A stretch of DNA of 61,498 nt from Actinomadura nitritigenes. GTDB taxonomy: Bacteria; Actinomycetota; Actinomycetes; Streptosporangiales; Streptosporangiaceae. The position numbers were made by a program, and so were the translations under genes. Within the stretch, counting starts at the first letter, position 1, and each line of letters starts with the position of its first letter. Shown here one piece after another: positions 15,289 through 22,846 of this stretch. The notes beneath the pieces were generated by a model, which saw nothing but the letters and a program-made list of their open reading frames with translations, did not search any database and had not been told where the DNA came from. The stretch is taken from contig NZ_JAGEOK010000048.1 in NCBI RefSeq assembly GCF_017573545.1, positions 1-61,498 of the forward strand. Reading direction: 5' to 3'.

Positions 15289-15690
15289 TCAGCCGGCGGG
15301 GCGGAACAGCACGTACGACTCGCCCTCGTCCGGGTGCTCGAACTCCGCGCGCAGCGGCAGCCCCTCGCGCAGGCCGCCCGCGTCGACGCCGTCCAGCCGG
15401 GCGTACATCCACGGGCCCTCGGCCAGCTCGACGAGCGCGAGGTAGGCGGGCGGCGGGACGGTGCCGTCCTCGGCGGGCCGGCCGTGGGTGACGGTCCAGG
15501 TCACCAGGGTCGCCGCGCCGCTCGCGTCGGCCCAGGCCAGGTCCTCCTCGCCGCACTCGGGGCAGCCGGAGGCGTCCGGCGCGTACCAGCGGTCGCACGC
15601 CTCGCAGCGCCTGATGACGAGCCTGCCGGCGGCGGTGCCGTCGAAGAACGGGTCGGTGCGCCCGTCGCGCCGCAGAACGCCGATCTCCAT
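15289..15690 (-). CDS. DUF35 Zn-ribbon/OB-fold protein, partner of the thiolase-like gene
   Basis: 133-residue protein with an N-terminal rubredoxin-like zinc ribbon (CEACDRWYAPDASGCPECG, four cysteines, about residues 29-47) followed by an OB-fold. DUF35 proteins bind acyl-CoA and form complexes with thiolase-like lipid-transfer proteins, as in steroid side-chain aldolases. The ATG at 15690 comes 3 nt after the stop codon of the upstream thiolase-like gene, so the two are coupled and probably form one enzyme complex. It is separated from the NMO-like gene by a shared-motif operator. Confidence 0.85.
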   Translation of the reverse strand: MEIGVLRRDGRTDPFFDGTAAGRLVIRRCEACDRWYAPDASGCPECGEEDLAWADASGAATLVTWTVTHGRPAEDGTVPPPAYLALVELAEGPWMYARLDGVDAGGLREGLPLRAEFEHPDEGESYVLFRPAG

Positions 15691-15693
15691 CGG

Positions 15694-16854
15694 TCATGCT
15701 CCCTTCGGGTGCGGGCTGACGATCAGGGTGGAGTGGTGGTCGAGGATGCCGCCGTTGCCGCTGACGAGGACGACGTCGTTGGACGGCGCCTGCCGCTCCC
15801 CGCCGTCGCCGCGCGCCTGGATGACCGCCTCCGACAGCGGGGTGAAGCCCCACATGTAGTACGCCGACAGCTGCCCGCCGCCGGTGTTGGTGGGCAGCGA
15901 CCCGCCGGGGCCGAGCGCGCCGGACGCGGCGAACGCGCCGCCCTCGCCCTTGGCGCAGAACCCGTAGTCCTCCAGGGACACGAGGACGGTGTAGGTGTAG
16001 CAGTCGTACAGCTCGCACACGTCCACGTCGGACGGGGTGATGCCGGCCATCTTCATCGCGGTCGCGCCGGAGGAGACGGCGCCGGTGGTCAGCCCGAAGT
16101 CGCTGCCGCGCTCCTTGCGGTGCCCGGGGTGGCCCTGGCCCCATCCCCACAGGTGGACGGGCGGGCGGGCGAGGTCGCGGGCGCGGTCGGCGCTCGTCAC
16201 GATCACCGCGATCGCGCCGTTGGAGACCAGGCAGCAGTCCAGCAGGTGCAGGGGTTCCGACACCCACCGCGACGCCTGGTGGTCGGCGAGCGTGATCGGC
16301 TCGCGCATCTGCGCGAGGGGGTTGCGGGTCGCCCATTCCCGCGTCGACACCGCGATCGCGCCGAGCTGCTCGCTCGTCGTCCCGTACCGGGACATGTGCC
16401 GCTGGGCCGCCAGCGCGTAGAAGGAGTTGACGCTGCGCAGCCCGAGGGCCGCCGTCATGCCGCCGTACCCGTACCATTCGCGGGCGCTGCGGTTGTAGGC
16501 CGAGCCCGCCGACTGCTTCGGCTTCAGCGGCGCGTCGGCGAACACGCACGCGACCGTGGTCGCGGCGCCGCTCATGACGGACATCGCCGCGTGCGCCACC
16601 ATCGCCCCGGCGGTCGCGCCGAACGCGTTCATCTGGGTCAGCAGCCGCAGGTCGCGCAGGCCGAGCGTGTCGGCGAGCTCGATCCCGGGCGAGCCGCCCA
16701 TGCCGTGGCTGACCAGCAGCCCGTCCAGGTCGCCCAGGCCGAGGCCGGCGTCGGCGGCGGCGAGCCGCACCGCGTCGGCCGCCAGCCGGCGCGGGCTGCG
16801 CCCGTACACCCTGCCGAGCTCCGTCATTCCCAGCCCGGCGATCGCAGCGCTCAT
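15694..16854 (-). CDS. Thiolase-superfamily acetyl-CoA acetyltransferase / lipid-transfer protein-like
   Basis: 386-residue thiolase-fold protein (SCP-x/Ltp2 group). Recognisable elements are AIAGLGMTELG at the start, the region DLDGLLVSHGMGG, the strand/helix around NAFGATAGAMVAHAAMSVMSG (active-site cysteine position replaced, so not a classical thiolase), VDVCELYDCYTYTVLVSLED, and the C-terminal NTGGGQLSAYYMWGFTPL. Family members without the nucleophilic cysteine act as aldolases or lipid-transfer proteins together with a DUF35 partner, which follows here by 3 nt. ATG 16854 was chosen where conservation begins, with GGAGGG upstream. An operator matching that of the NMO-like gene precedes it. 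Confidence 0.85.
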   Translation of the reverse strand: MSAAIAGLGMTELGRVYGRSPRRLAADAVRLAAADAGLGLGDLDGLLVSHGMGGSPGIELADTLGLRDLRLLTQMNAFGATAGAMVAHAAMSVMSGAATTVACVFADAPLKPKQSAGSAYNRSAREWYGYGGMTAALGLRSVNSFYALAAQRHMSRYGTTSEQLGAIAVSTREWATRNPLAQMREPITLADHQASRWVSEPLHLLDCCLVSNGAIAVIVTSADRARDLARPPVHLWGWGQGHPGHRKERGSDFGLTTGAVSSGATAMKMAGITPSDVDVCELYDCYTYTVLVSLEDYGFCAKGEGGAFAASGALGPGGSLPTNTGGGQLSAYYMWGFTPLSEAVIQARGDGGERQAPSNDVVLVSGNGGILDHHSTLIVSPHPKGA

Positions 16855-16889
16855 TCGTCGCATCCCTCCCCGCATCGTCACCGACACGG

Positions 16890-16908
16890 TACCGAACAGC
16901 ATTCGGTA
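16890..16908. promoter_or_regulatory. Operator, 7-bp perfect arms, upstream of the thiolase-like gene
   Basis: TACCGAA, five spacer bases (CAGCA), TTCGGTA, 36-54 nt before the ATG. It has the same core as the site at 15255-15277, so one dimeric regulator probably controls both units. Confidence 0.75.
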
Positions 16909-16936
16909 GGCGGGGCGCCGGGGCCGCGGCGGACGA

Positions 16937-17914
16937 TCAGTCCCCGGTGGACCGCGCGCGGAACGCGCCCCGGTAGGCCAGCGGCGACGCGCCGACCCGG
17001 CGGGCGAAGTGCGCGCGCAGCGTCACCGGCGACCCGAACCCCGCCTCGGCGGCCACCCGCTCGACCGGCAGGTCGGTGTCCTCCAGCAGTTGCTGGGCGC
17101 GGCGCACCCGCGCGTGCGACAGCCACTGCTGCGGGGTCGTCCCGGCCTGCTCCCGGAACCGCCGGGTCAGCGTCCGGACGCTGCAGGACGCCTGCCGCGC
17201 GATGTCGTCCAGCGCCAGCGGACGGTGCAGGTTCGCCTCCAGCCAGGCGAGCGTCGGCTGCAGCGCCGCCCCGCCGTCCGGCGGCTCGTCGTGCCGGATG
17301 AACTGCGCCTGCCCGCCGTCGCGCTGCGGCGGCATGACGATCCGCCGGGCCGTCCGCGCCGCCGTCGCCGAGCCGTGGTCGCGGCGGACGACGTGCAGGC
17401 ACAGGTCCACGCCCGCCGCGACGCCCGCCGACGTGAGCACCTGCCCGTTGTCGACGTACAGGACGGACGGGTCCACCTCCACCTCCGGATACCGCCGCGC
17501 CAGAGCGCTCGCGTAGTACCAGTGGGTCGTGGCGCGGTACCCGTCCAGCAGGCCCGCCGCGGCCAGGACGAACGCGCCGACGCAGATGGACGCGATCCGG
17601 GCGCCCCGCGCCGCCGCGGACCGCAGCGCGTCCAGGACCTCGCCGGGCGGGTCGTCCGCGACCTCCTCGTGGCCGGGGACGACGATCGTGTCCGCCGTCG
17701 CCAGCGCGTCCAGGCCGTACGGGGCGTCCACGCGCATCCGGCCGAGCGCGGCGGAGGTGCGCGCGCCGCCCGGCGGCGTGCAGACCCGGACGTCGTAGAG
17801 CGGGTCGCCGCCCGCCGTGGTCGTCGTCCCGAACACCTGGCCGGGCGTGGCCAGGTCGAACGCCACGACCCCGTCCAGCGCGAGCACGGCGACGACATGC
17901 GCTTCAGCGGCCAT
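16937..17914 (-). CDS. GlxA-like transcription factor (DJ-1/PfpI amidotransferase fold + AraC HTH)
   Basis: 325-residue regulator. The N-terminal half is a DJ-1/PfpI glutamine-amidotransferase-like domain (VVAFDLATPGQVFG, then ARIASICVGAFVLAAAGLLDG with a Cys at the nucleophile position). The C-terminal half carries two AraC helix-turn-helix motifs (LALDDIARQASCSVRTLTRRF and PVERVAAEAGFGSPVTLRAHF). The family senses small molecules and usually activates neighbouring catabolic genes. ATG 17914 has no clear ribosome site. The gene is divergent from the HD-domain gene 102 nt away, which is a candidate target. Confidence 0.9.
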   Translation of the reverse strand: MAAEAHVVAVLALDGVVAFDLATPGQVFGTTTTAGGDPLYDVRVCTPPGGARTSAALGRMRVDAPYGLDALATADTIVVPGHEEVADDPPGEVLDALRSAAARGARIASICVGAFVLAAAGLLDGYRATTHWYYASALARRYPEVEVDPSVLYVDNGQVLTSAGVAAGVDLCLHVVRRDHGSATAARTARRIVMPPQRDGGQAQFIRHDEPPDGGAALQPTLAWLEANLHRPLALDDIARQASCSVRTLTRRFREQAGTTPQQWLSHARVRRAQQLLEDTDLPVERVAAEAGFGSPVTLRAHFARRVGASPLAYRGAFRARSTGD

Positions 17915-18016
17915 GGCCAGAACGTAGCGCACATCGGCGGTCCGGACACTGGCTGGGGCGCCGCGCGGCATCGGACGATCGGTGGCGTTCCCGAGCACCG
18001 CGTCCAAGGAGCCTTC

Positions 18017-18670
18017 GTGTCCGACCGTTTCGCCGAGTTCTCGCTGCCCGACACCGACCTGACCCGTCAGGCGTACGACCTGGTCTTCGCGGCCGGGCCG
18101 GCCGCCCTCGCGCACCACTGCGCCCGCACCTACCTGTTCGCCCGCGCGATCGGGGAGGCGAGGGGGCTCCGGCCCGGCGCCGACTACGACGACGAGACGC
18201 TGTTCCTGGCGTGCGTACTGCACGACCTCGGCCTGACCGAGCAGGGGAACGGCGGCAGCCGCTTCGAGGTGGACGGCGCCGACCTCGCCGCCGGGTTCCT
18301 CGCCGGGCGCGGGTTCGACGGCGAGCGGACCCGCGTCGTCTGGGAGGCCGTCGCCCTGCACACCAGCAGGGGCATCGCCCACCGCATGCGCCCGGAGATC
18401 GCCCTCACCCACGCCGGGACCAGCGCCGACGTCGCCGGCGTGGACGCGGACAAGATCCCCGGCGGCGTCGCCGGACGCGCGCACGCCGCGTTCCCCCGGC
18501 TGGAGCCGGGCTGCGGCCTCGCCGAGATCATCGTCGGGCAGATCGCCGAGAACCCCGCCAAGGCCCCGCTCGGCTCGCTCCCGTACGAACTGGCCTGCCA
18601 GTTCGGCACCGCCGTCCCTCGGCCGCGCTGGACGGACCTGACCGCGGCGGCCTGGCCCGGCGTCGCCTGA
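18017..18670 (+). CDS. HD-domain hydrolase (cyanamide hydratase-like)
   Basis: 217-residue helical metal-dependent hydrolase. The HD residues are visible as HHCARTYLFARAIG, LACVLHDLGLTEQG (the His-Asp pair) and AVALHTSRGIAHR. The sequence resembles actinobacterial and fungal cyanamide-hydratase-like HD proteins; the real substrate is unknown. GTG 18017 is well supported by AAGGAG with 5 nt spacing. It is divergent from a GlxA-like regulator, which may control it, and is followed 114 nt later by a TetR gene. Confidence 0.82.
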   Translation: MSDRFAEFSLPDTDLTRQAYDLVFAAGPAALAHHCARTYLFARAIGEARGLRPGADYDDETLFLACVLHDLGLTEQGNGGSRFEVDGADLAAGFLAGRGFDGERTRVVWEAVALHTSRGIAHRMRPEIALTHAGTSADVAGVDADKIPGGVAGRAHAAFPRLEPGCGLAEIIVGQIAENPAKAPLGSLPYELACQFGTAVPRPRWTDLTAAAWPGVA

Positions 18671-18770
18671 CACCGGCCAGGCCGGCCGCCCCCGCACGCC
18701 CGCGCACCCGGAGCCGGCGATCCCGGTCCAGCGCGCGGGCGCACCGGGCCGGGATCGGAACGGACCCGAC

Positions 18771-18776
18771 TACGCT
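18771..18776 (+). promoter_or_regulatory. -10 of a probably leaderless TetR gene
   Basis: TACGCT lies eight nt before the ATG at 18785, and no ribosome binding site precedes that ATG. Confidence 0.4.
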
Positions 18777-18784
18777 GGCGGGCG

Positions 18785-19429
18785 ATGGCCGCCGTTCCCC
18801 CCGAGAACATGCTCGCCCGCGTCCTCGCGCACGACCATGACGCGGACCCGACCAGCGCGCGCGTCCTCGATGCCGCGCTGGAGCAGTTCGCCGAGTTCGG
18901 GCTGCGCCGCGCCTCCATGGAGGACGTCGCGCGCCGCGCCGGCGTCGCCCGGATCACCGTCTACCGCCGGTTCGCGTCCAAGAACGCGCTGGTCGAGGCG
19001 GTGCTGCTGCGGGAGGTGCGGCGGTTCCTCGAGGTGTTCACCGCCGCCATGGAGGGCCTGCCGGACGTCTCCGACCGGGTCGCGGAGGGGTTCGTGGTGA
19101 CGCTGCGGCACGCCCGCGGGCACGGGCTGTTCCAGCGGCTGATGGCGACGGAGCCGGACGCGCTGCTGCCGTTCCTGACCGTCGACAGCGGCCCGTTCCT
19201 CGCGGCGGCGCGGACGTTCCTGGCCGGGGTGCTGCGCGCCGCGGACGGCGTCGCGCCGGACGTCGCGGAGGACGCCGACGTCACCGCCGAGACGCTGATC
19301 CGGGTGATGCTGTCGTTCGTGCTGGCCCCGGACGGCTGCGTCCCGCTGGACGACGACGACCGCGCGCGCCGCTACGCCCGCCGCCACCTCGCCCCGATGA
19401 TCACTCGCCGGCCGCCGCAGGCGCCCTGA
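18785..19429 (+). CDS. TetR-family transcriptional regulator
   Basis: 214-residue regulator with an N-terminal helix-turn-helix (ASMEDVARRAGVARITVYRRFASKNALVEAVL) and a C-terminal ligand/dimerisation domain (GLFQRLMATEPDALLPFLTV, ETLIRVMLSFVLAP). No operator is obvious next to it, and it faces away from the NMO/thiolase units. It is a candidate for the regulator that binds the shared ACCGAA-N5-TTCGGT sites, but that is only proximity. It converges on the ehuA end with a hairpin between. Confidence 0.9.
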   Translation: MAAVPPENMLARVLAHDHDADPTSARVLDAALEQFAEFGLRRASMEDVARRAGVARITVYRRFASKNALVEAVLLREVRRFLEVFTAAMEGLPDVSDRVAEGFVVTLRHARGHGLFQRLMATEPDALLPFLTVDSGPFLAAARTFLAGVLRAADGVAPDVAEDADVTAETLIRVMLSFVLAPDGCVPLDDDDRARRYARRHLAPMITRRPPQAP

Positions 19430-19446
19430 CGGCGCCCGCGACGGGG

Positions 19447-19484
19447 ATCGCCCGCGCCCCCGGGGCGACGGGGACGCGGGCGAT
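19447..19484. terminator. Hairpin between the convergent TetR and ehuA genes
   Basis: A 10-bp stem (19447-19456 with 19475-19484) encloses an 18-nt loop that itself contains CCCCCGGGG. It lies between the two converging stop codons and could end transcription from both sides. Confidence 0.5.
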
Positions 19485-19520
19485 GTCGAACGGGACGAGA
19501 CTAGCCCCTGCCAGGGCTCC

Positions 19521-19574
19521 CGCTCACGCGACCGGCACCGCTCACGCGACCGGCACCGCTCACGCGGCCGATCC
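19521..19574. repeat. Three 18-bp tandem repeats running up to the ehuA stop codon
   Basis: CGCTCACGCGACCGGCAC occurs at 19521-19538 and 19539-19556 identically, with a third, slightly changed copy at 19557-19574. A partial copy continues into the ehuA 3' end. Confidence 0.85.
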
Positions 19575-19577
19575 GGC

Positions 19578-20474
19578 TCACGTGGCCAGCACCGCCTGCA
19601 GGAAGTCGCGGGTGCGCTGTTCGGCGGGCTCGCCGAAGATGCGGTCCGGCGGGCCCTCCTCGACGATCTGGCCCTGGTCGAACATCAGCACCCGGTTCGA
19701 GATGTCCTTGGCGAAGGTCATCTCGTGCGTGACGCACAGCATCGTCAGGTCGCTCTCGCGGGCGATGTCGCGCAGCAGGTCCTGCACGCCGACGACCAGC
19801 TCCGGGTCCAGCGCGGAGGTCACCTCGTCCAGCAGCAGCACCTTCGGCTGCATGGCCAGCGCCCGCGCGATCGCGACCCGCTGCTGCTGCCCGCCGGACA
19901 GCTGCGACGGGTGCGCGTTCTCCTTGTCGGAGAGCCCGACCATGTCCAGCAGGCCGCGGGCGCGCTCGACCGCCTCGTCCTTGGACGCCCCGAGCACCCG
20001 CACCGGCCCCTCGGTGAGGTTGCGCAGCACGTTCATGTTGGGGAACAGGTTGAACTGCTGGAACACCATGCCGACCTGCTTGCGCATCTCGTGCAGGTGC
20101 TTCTGGTTGGCCGGGACGCGCCGGCCGCCCTTGTCCATGTGCCAGAGGGTGTCGTCGCCGATCCAGATCAGCCCGTCGTCGAGCTTCTCCAGCGTCATCA
20201 GCAGCCGCAGGATCGTCGTCTTGCCCGACCCGCTCGGCCCGATCAGCGTTACCCGCTCGCCGGGCTCCACGGCGAAGTCCAGCTCGCGCAGCACGGTGTT
20301 GGAGCCGAACCGCTTGACGACCTTCTCGAAGCGGATGCCGGGCGCGTCGCCGTGCGGCAGCGCGGCCGCCGCGCCGGCGCCGTCCTCCTTGCGGACGCCC
20401 TTCTTCCCGATGGAGACGCCCGGGGACTCCTCTTCGGGCGTGGGGGCTTCCGGTGTGGTGTCAGTTGGTGGCAT
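19578..20474 (-). CDS. ehuA: Ectoine/hydroxyectoine ABC transporter ATPase EhuA
   Basis: 298-residue ABC ATPase of the polar amino acid/compatible solute class. Walker A is GPSGSGKTT (79-87), then the Q-loop VGMVFQQFNLFPNM, the signature LSGGQQQRVAIARAL, Walker B VLLLDEVTSALD and the switch His in CVTHEM. It powers uptake through the EhuCD channel. The first 45 residues are a charged, low-complexity extension not typical of the family. The ATG at 20474 overlaps the end of ehuD by 14 nt; a later start is possible. Name assigned from its place behind ectABCD and the ehuBCD set. Confidence 0.9.
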   Translation of the reverse strand: MPPTDTTPEAPTPEEESPGVSIGKKGVRKEDGAGAAAALPHGDAPGIRFEKVVKRFGSNTVLRELDFAVEPGERVTLIGPSGSGKTTILRLLMTLEKLDDGLIWIGDDTLWHMDKGGRRVPANQKHLHEMRKQVGMVFQQFNLFPNMNVLRNLTEGPVRVLGASKDEAVERARGLLDMVGLSDKENAHPSQLSGGQQQRVAIARALAMQPKVLLLDEVTSALDPELVVGVQDLLRDIARESDLTMLCVTHEMTFAKDISNRVLMFDQGQIVEEGPPDRIFGEPAEQRTRDFLQAVLAT

Positions 20475-21114
20475 AACGCCTCTCCAGGCGGCGGACGAGA
20501 ATCGAGGAAATGACGCTGACGATGATGAACAGCAGACCCACCAGCGTGACCGGCTCCAGGAACCGCAGGCTCCGCGAGCCGACCTGGTACGCCGACAGCA
20601 GCAGTTCCGTCACGTTGATCGCCAGCAGCATCGGCGAGTCCTTGAACATCGCGATCAGGTAGTTGCCCAGCGTCGGGATCACCCGGCGGATCGCCTGCGG
20701 CAGGATCACGTCCAGCCACACCCGCGACCGCGGCAGGTTCAGCGCGGTGCACGCCTCCCACTGCCCCTTGGGGATATCGGAGATCCCCGCCCGGTACACC
20801 TCGGCGGTGTAGGTCGAGTAGTGGATCCCGAGCGTGATGATCCCGGCGGTGAGCGACCCGATGGTCAGGCCCCACGACGGCAGCACGTAGTACACGAAGT
20901 ACAGCTGCGGGATCAGCGGCGTCGACCGGATGAACTCGGTGACCCATCGCACCACCTGGCTGACGACGACGTTCGGCGCGCGGCGCAGCATCGCCCACAC
21001 CAGGCCGAGGACCACCGCGATGACGTAGCCGGCCAGCGTCGCGATGACGGTGTAGCGCAGCCCGTCCAGCAGGTCGGGGATGATGTCGCCGGTGTAGTTC
21101 CAGTCCCAGCTCAT
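20461..21114 (-). CDS. ehuD: Ectoine/hydroxyectoine ABC transporter permease EhuD
   Basis: 217-residue membrane permease of the HisM/GlnP type with about five hydrophobic segments. The EAA-loop interacting with the ATPase is GQWEACTALNLPRSRVWLDVILPQA. FIRSTPLIPQL is the typical N-terminal cytoplasmic motif. The ATG at 21114 overlaps the ehuC stop by one base (TGATG), so the two permeases are translationally coupled and should be made in equal amounts. Confidence 0.9.
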   Translation of the reverse strand: MSWDWNYTGDIIPDLLDGLRYTVIATLAGYVIAVVLGLVWAMLRRAPNVVVSQVVRWVTEFIRSTPLIPQLYFVYYVLPSWGLTIGSLTAGIITLGIHYSTYTAEVYRAGISDIPKGQWEACTALNLPRSRVWLDVILPQAIRRVIPTLGNYLIAMFKDSPMLLAINVTELLLSAYQVGSRSLRFLEPVTLVGLLFIIVSVISSILVRRLERRYATN

Positions 21115-21830
21115 CAGCCGGCCACCCCCGCTCCGGGGGCGCCCGCCGCGACCGTCCCGAGGTCGGGCTCACGGGAGGGACGGCGGCCGAGCATGCGGTC
21201 CACCCGCCGTTCGGCGTACCGGACGAACAGCTGCAGGACCTGCGCGATGACGAAGTACAGCACCAGCGCGACGGTGAACGACCAGACGGTCTGCCCGGTG
21301 CTGCCCTGCACGTTCTTGGACACGTGCGTGACGTCGACGAGGCCGACGAGCGAGACGATGGCGGTGCCCTTCATCAGCTCGATGAGCAGGTTGCCGAACG
21401 GCGGCAGCATCAGCGCGAACGCCTGCGGCAGCAGGACGCGCCGCATCCGCTGCGCGGGCGTGAAGTTCAGCGCGACCGTCGCCTCGTACTGCGCCTTGGG
21501 GACGGCCTTGATCGAGCCGCGCACCACCTCGGCGCCGTACGCGCCGACGTTCATGCCGAGCGCGAGGACCGCCGCGAACAGGGTGGTGAACCGGAGGCCG
21601 ATGAGGGGCAGCGCGTAGAAGAACCAGTAGAGCAGCACCAGCGTCGCGGTGCCGCGGAAGAACTCCACGTACACCCGGTTGAGCGCGCGGACCCATCCGC
21701 TGCGCGCGGTGCCCGCGAGCCCGAAGAGCAGGGCGAGCACCAGCGCGAGCACGCCGCCGAAGACGGTGAGCCGGAAGGTCAGCCACGCGCCCTCCAGCCA
21801 CTGGTGATAGCTGTCGAGGACCTGCGACAC
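21114..21830 (-). CDS. ehuC: Ectoine/hydroxyectoine ABC transporter permease EhuC
   Basis: 238-residue permease, paralogue of EhuD. It contains EFFRGTATLVLLYWFFYALP, the EAA-loop AQYEATVALNFTPAQRMRRVLLPQA and about five membrane segments. The C-terminal tail is Arg-rich and then Ala/Gly-rich, longer than usual. The GTG start at 21830 follows the ehuB stop by three nt, so its ribosome site lies within the end of ehuB. Confidence 0.9.
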   Translation of the reverse strand: MSQVLDSYHQWLEGAWLTFRLTVFGGVLALVLALLFGLAGTARSGWVRALNRVYVEFFRGTATLVLLYWFFYALPLIGLRFTTLFAAVLALGMNVGAYGAEVVRGSIKAVPKAQYEATVALNFTPAQRMRRVLLPQAFALMLPPFGNLLIELMKGTAIVSLVGLVDVTHVSKNVQGSTGQTVWSFTVALVLYFVIAQVLQLFVRYAERRVDRMLGRRPSREPDLGTVAAGAPGAGVAG

Positions 21831-21833
21831 AGG

Positions 21834-22727
21834 TCAGCCCTGGCAGAACTTGGCGGCGGTGTCGGCCGGGCTCGGCATCTCCGCCTGGGTGAACCCGAAC
21901 GGCTGCAGGATCGGCAGCAGCTGGTTGCTCTTCTCCAGCGCCGCGAGCTGGGTGTTCCAGGCGTTCAGCAGGTCGGAGTCGGCCTTGCGGAACACAAACG
22001 CGCCGGCGCCGAGCTGCTCCTTGCCGTCGATGACGGGCGTGAACGCGTCCGTCACCTCGTACTTGCCGTCCTGGTGCTTGGACAGCAGGTCGGCCAGGGA
22101 GATGCGGGTCAGCCAGATGCAGTCGACGCGCCCGGACTTCAGGCCCTCGTAGGCGCTGGCCTGGTCCTGGAACGTCTTGATGTCGCTCTTCTTGACGCCG
22201 CTCTTCTCGGCGTAGCCCTGCTCGACCGCGCCGGTCAGCACGCCGACCCGGACGCCGGCCTTCGCGGGGTCGTTCTGGTTCTTCAGGTTCTTCGGGTTGC
22301 CCTTCGGCACCATGAAGGCGCTCTTGGCGACGTACTCGGGGTTGGCGAACGCGGCGGACGCGCACCGCTCGGGGGTGATGAACATGCCGGCGGCGATCGC
22401 GTCGAAGCGCTTGGCGTTGAGCCCGCCGATCAGGCCGCCGAAGTCGACCTGGACGCCCTCGACCTTGTCGATGCCGAGCTTCTTGAAGATGGCGCGGGCC
22501 AGCTCCGGCGCCTCGCCGGTCAGCTTGCCGTCCTTGTCGGTGTAGCCGTAGGGGGCCTCGTTGGCGAACCCGACGGTGATCTTTCCGGCCTTCTTGGCCT
22601 TGTCGAGGGTGCCGCCGCCGGAGACCTCCTTGTCCGGATCCGTCGTGGAGCAGCCCGCCGCCGCCAGGGGGACGGCGGCGGACAGCAGAACGGCGGTGCG
22701 GAGGAAGTCGCGTCTCGAGGAAGTCAT
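21834..22727 (-). CDS. ehuB: Ectoine/hydroxyectoine-binding lipoprotein EhuB
   Basis: 297-residue extracytoplasmic solute-binding protein (family 3). The signal has a twin-arginine motif (SRRDFLRTA, 4-12) and a lipobox ending at Cys26 (PLAAAGC), so it is anchored outside the membrane. ITVGFANEAPYGYTDKDGKL is the start of lobe 1, and FGGLIGGLNAKRFDAIAAGM and FITPERCASAAFANP follow as in EhuB proteins. ATG 22727 has AGGAG seven nt upstream. A long GC hairpin separates it from ectD, so the uptake genes may be expressed at a different level from the synthesis genes. Confidence 0.92.
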   Translation of the reverse strand: MTSSRRDFLRTAVLLSAAVPLAAAGCSTTDPDKEVSGGGTLDKAKKAGKITVGFANEAPYGYTDKDGKLTGEAPELARAIFKKLGIDKVEGVQVDFGGLIGGLNAKRFDAIAAGMFITPERCASAAFANPEYVAKSAFMVPKGNPKNLKNQNDPAKAGVRVGVLTGAVEQGYAEKSGVKKSDIKTFQDQASAYEGLKSGRVDCIWLTRISLADLLSKHQDGKYEVTDAFTPVIDGKEQLGAGAFVFRKADSDLLNAWNTQLAALEKSNQLLPILQPFGFTQAEMPSPADTAAKFCQG

Positions 22728-22756
22728 CGTTGAACTCCTGCAGGGAGGGGGGTGGG

Positions 22757-22800
22757 CCCGCGCCCGCGGGGGGCCGTGGAGAGCCCCCCGCGGGCGCGGG
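22757..22800. terminator. 18-bp hairpin between ectD and ehuB
   Basis: Perfect 18-bp GC stem (22757-22774 with 22783-22800) and an 8-nt loop. There is no T-run. It is placed inside the ect-ehu gene series, so partial termination or RNA processing/stabilisation is more likely than a full stop. Confidence 0.65.
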
Positions 22801-22846
22801 ACCTGTCGTCGGGGATATGCAGTTGGGAGCGGGGGTGCGTCGCGGG

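Noticed and set aside
13990..17301. A 1103-codon open frame on the plus strand
   Set aside because: It is antisense to the NMO, DUF35 and thiolase-like genes; its product is Arg/Gly/Ala-rich with no domain, a by-product of GC-rich third positions.
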